A stretch of DNA of 7,607 nt. Origin: Phascolarctobacterium succinatutens CAG:287. GTDB taxonomy: Bacteria > Bacillota > Negativicutes > Acidaminococcales > Acidaminococcaceae. The translations under genes and the position numbers were made by a program. Shown in pieces: positions 6,806 through 7,607 of the stretch. Where the stretch lies: positions 40,737 through 48,343 of the forward strand of contig NZ_FR892749.1 in NCBI RefSeq assembly GCF_000434895.1, written 5' to 3'. Every line of letters begins with the position of its first letter. Position 1 is the first letter of the stretch. The notes beneath the pieces are model-generated. The model was not told the DNA's origin. It saw only the letters and a program-made list of their open reading frames with translations, and made no database searches.

Positions 6806-6862
6806 TTGCTTAGCAACAGGAAATCTGTAGTTCAGACCTAAAAACGCTGTTATTTACAGATT
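6806..6862 (+). repeat. Palindrome and inverted repeat between the DUF401 gene and putP
   Basis: The 157-base gap 6795-6951 holds no gene. It contains the perfect 11-base palindrome TTGCTTAGCAA (6806-6816) and an exact 8-base inverted repeat, AATCTGTA (6822-6829) with TACAGATT (6855-6862), around a 25-base spacer. T-rich sequence follows (6863-6884) but no tight T run, so this is at best a weak terminator for the DUF401 gene. The elements lie 25-80 bases upstream of the putative putP -35 box and could instead be regulator sites. Confidence 0.35.
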
Positions 6863-6886
6863 AAACACTTTATTTTTATTATTTGC

Positions 6887-6916
6887 TTGCAGTAGCACAA
6901 AGATTAAGTGTATAAT
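6887..6916 (+). promoter_or_regulatory. Probable promoter for putP
   Basis: A perfect TATAAT at 6911-6916 with TTGCAG at 6887-6892, 18 bases upstream (three of six consensus positions). The -10 box is embedded in GTGTATAATA, the same ten bases that surround the DUF401 -10 box at 5507-5516. The start codon follows about 35 bases later. This suggests that putP is transcribed separately from the DUF401 gene. Confidence 0.55.
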
Positions 6917-6951
6917 AGTGTTATCTATTCTTAAATTTTGGAGGGGTGTTC

Positions 6952-7607
6952 GTGAATTATACGGAAATGGTAGTCTTCATTATCTACCTGCTATTCATGC
7001 TATCAATCGGTATCTGGTTCTTCTATAAAAATCGTCAGGGTGGTGAAAAGACCTACTTCCTCGGCGGCCGTCAGATGGGACCGGGGGTAACCGCTCTTTC
7101 TGCCGGTGCTTCTGATATGAGCGCCTGGGTGCTCATGGGCTTGCCGACATCTATCTACGCTCTCGGCCTCGGTCAGGCCTGGATCAGTATCGGCCTGCTC
7201 ACCGGCTATTCCTTAAGCTGGATTTTTCAGGCACCGCGCCTGCGCCGTTTTTCCATTGTGGCCAACGATGCCATCACTATTCCGCAGTACCTCAGCAACC
7301 GCTTTTTATCTAAGTCCCACGTGCTGCAGGTAATCTGTGCAATCGTCTTCCTCATTGCCTACACTATTTATTCCGCTTCCAGCATCAAGGCTTGCGGTAC
7401 TCTGTTCAACACTGTTATCGGTATTGACCAGACCTACACCATGTATGTGGCAGCCTTCATCATCATCGGCTACACCTTCTTGGGTGGCTTTTCTGCCGTT
7501 TGCTGGACCGACTTCTATCAGGGCCTGATGATTCTCGGTTCTCTCCTGATTGCACCTATCTTCGCGGTATCCTTAATCAACCCGCAGGCTGTTGCCGGCA
7601 TTCCTCC
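6952..7607 (+). CDS. putP: Sodium/proline symporter, N-terminal part (cut by the window end)
   Basis: Sodium:solute symporter family (SSS) protein of the inner membrane that imports proline with Na+. The first 218 codons are present; family members are about 490-500 residues, so more than half is missing. The start MNYTEMVVFIIYLLFML is the first membrane helix. FLGGRQMGP (36-44) and the Na+-site helix TALSAGASDMSAWVLMGLP (47-65) follow. From memory of E. coli PutP, Arg40, Asp55 and Ser57 fall at the same numbers as its functional residues. SIYS-like TIYSAS (138-143), FLGGFSAVCWTDFYQG (176-191) and further helices continue the match. The start is GTG, chosen because GGAGG (6940-6944) is seven bases upstream; the GTG two codons earlier abuts the ribosome site. 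Other SSS members (pantothenate PanF) are less similar. Confidence 0.92.
   Translation, partial: MNYTEMVVFIIYLLFMLSIGIWFFYKNRQGGEKTYFLGGRQMGPGVTALSAGASDMSAWVLMGLPTSIYALGLGQAWISIGLLTGYSLSWIFQAPRLRRFSIVANDAITIPQYLSNRFLSKSHVLQVICAIVFLIAYTIYSASSIKACGTLFNTVIGIDQTYTMYVAAFIIIGYTFLGGFSAVCWTDFYQGLMILGSLLIAPIFAVSLINPQAVAGIP

Noticed and set aside
1..7607. CRISPR arrays, tRNA or rRNA genes, insertion sequences, attachment sites
   Set aside because: No regularly spaced repeats, cloverleaf-like segments, transposase frames or terminal inverted repeats were seen on either strand.

Overview
The window reads as a chromosomal segment of a Firmicutes-type bacterium of moderate GC. Strong GGAG-type ribosome sites precede most genes. 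The GalU and GalE proteins are Firmicutes-like, while the phosphomannomutase is the CpsG/ManB type that also occurs in Negativicutes. My best guess is an anaerobic gut Negativicutes (Selenomonas/Phascolarctobacterium-like). The phylum is reasonably supported; the genus is only an impression.

Layout: the left two thirds is transcribed leftward (minus strand) and the right third rightward (plus strand), diverging from a shared intergenic region at 5408-5582. On the minus strand, in order of transcription, come a two-gene ATPase-plus-HNH-nuclease module (5407-3315), a strong intrinsic terminator (3309-3271), a fresh promoter (3247-3219), and a three-gene nucleotide-sugar operon: phosphomannomutase/phosphoglucomutase (3197-1827), galU (1731-850) and galE (846 to beyond base 1). 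On the plus strand are a DUF401-family membrane protein (5583-6794) and the N-terminal 218 codons of a PutP-like sodium/proline symporter (6952 to beyond the window end).

The sugar genes stand in biochemical order. The mutase can make glucose-1-phosphate (or mannose-1-phosphate), GalU turns glucose-1-phosphate into UDP-glucose, and GalE interconverts UDP-glucose and UDP-galactose, feeding surface polysaccharide synthesis or galactose use.

The most notable item is the ATPase/HNH pair. The ATPase is an SMC/ABC-like AAA protein of the COG3950 kind without a Toprim nuclease domain. Its partner carries the CxxC...EH...N...CH layout of the TIGR02646/PtuB HNH family. The genes overlap by four bases (ATGA), and the pair has its own promoter and terminator. 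This is the arrangement of a Septu-like (PtuA-PtuB) anti-phage system. No reverse transcriptase or retron RNA is visible, so it appears to be a stand-alone form placed between housekeeping genes.
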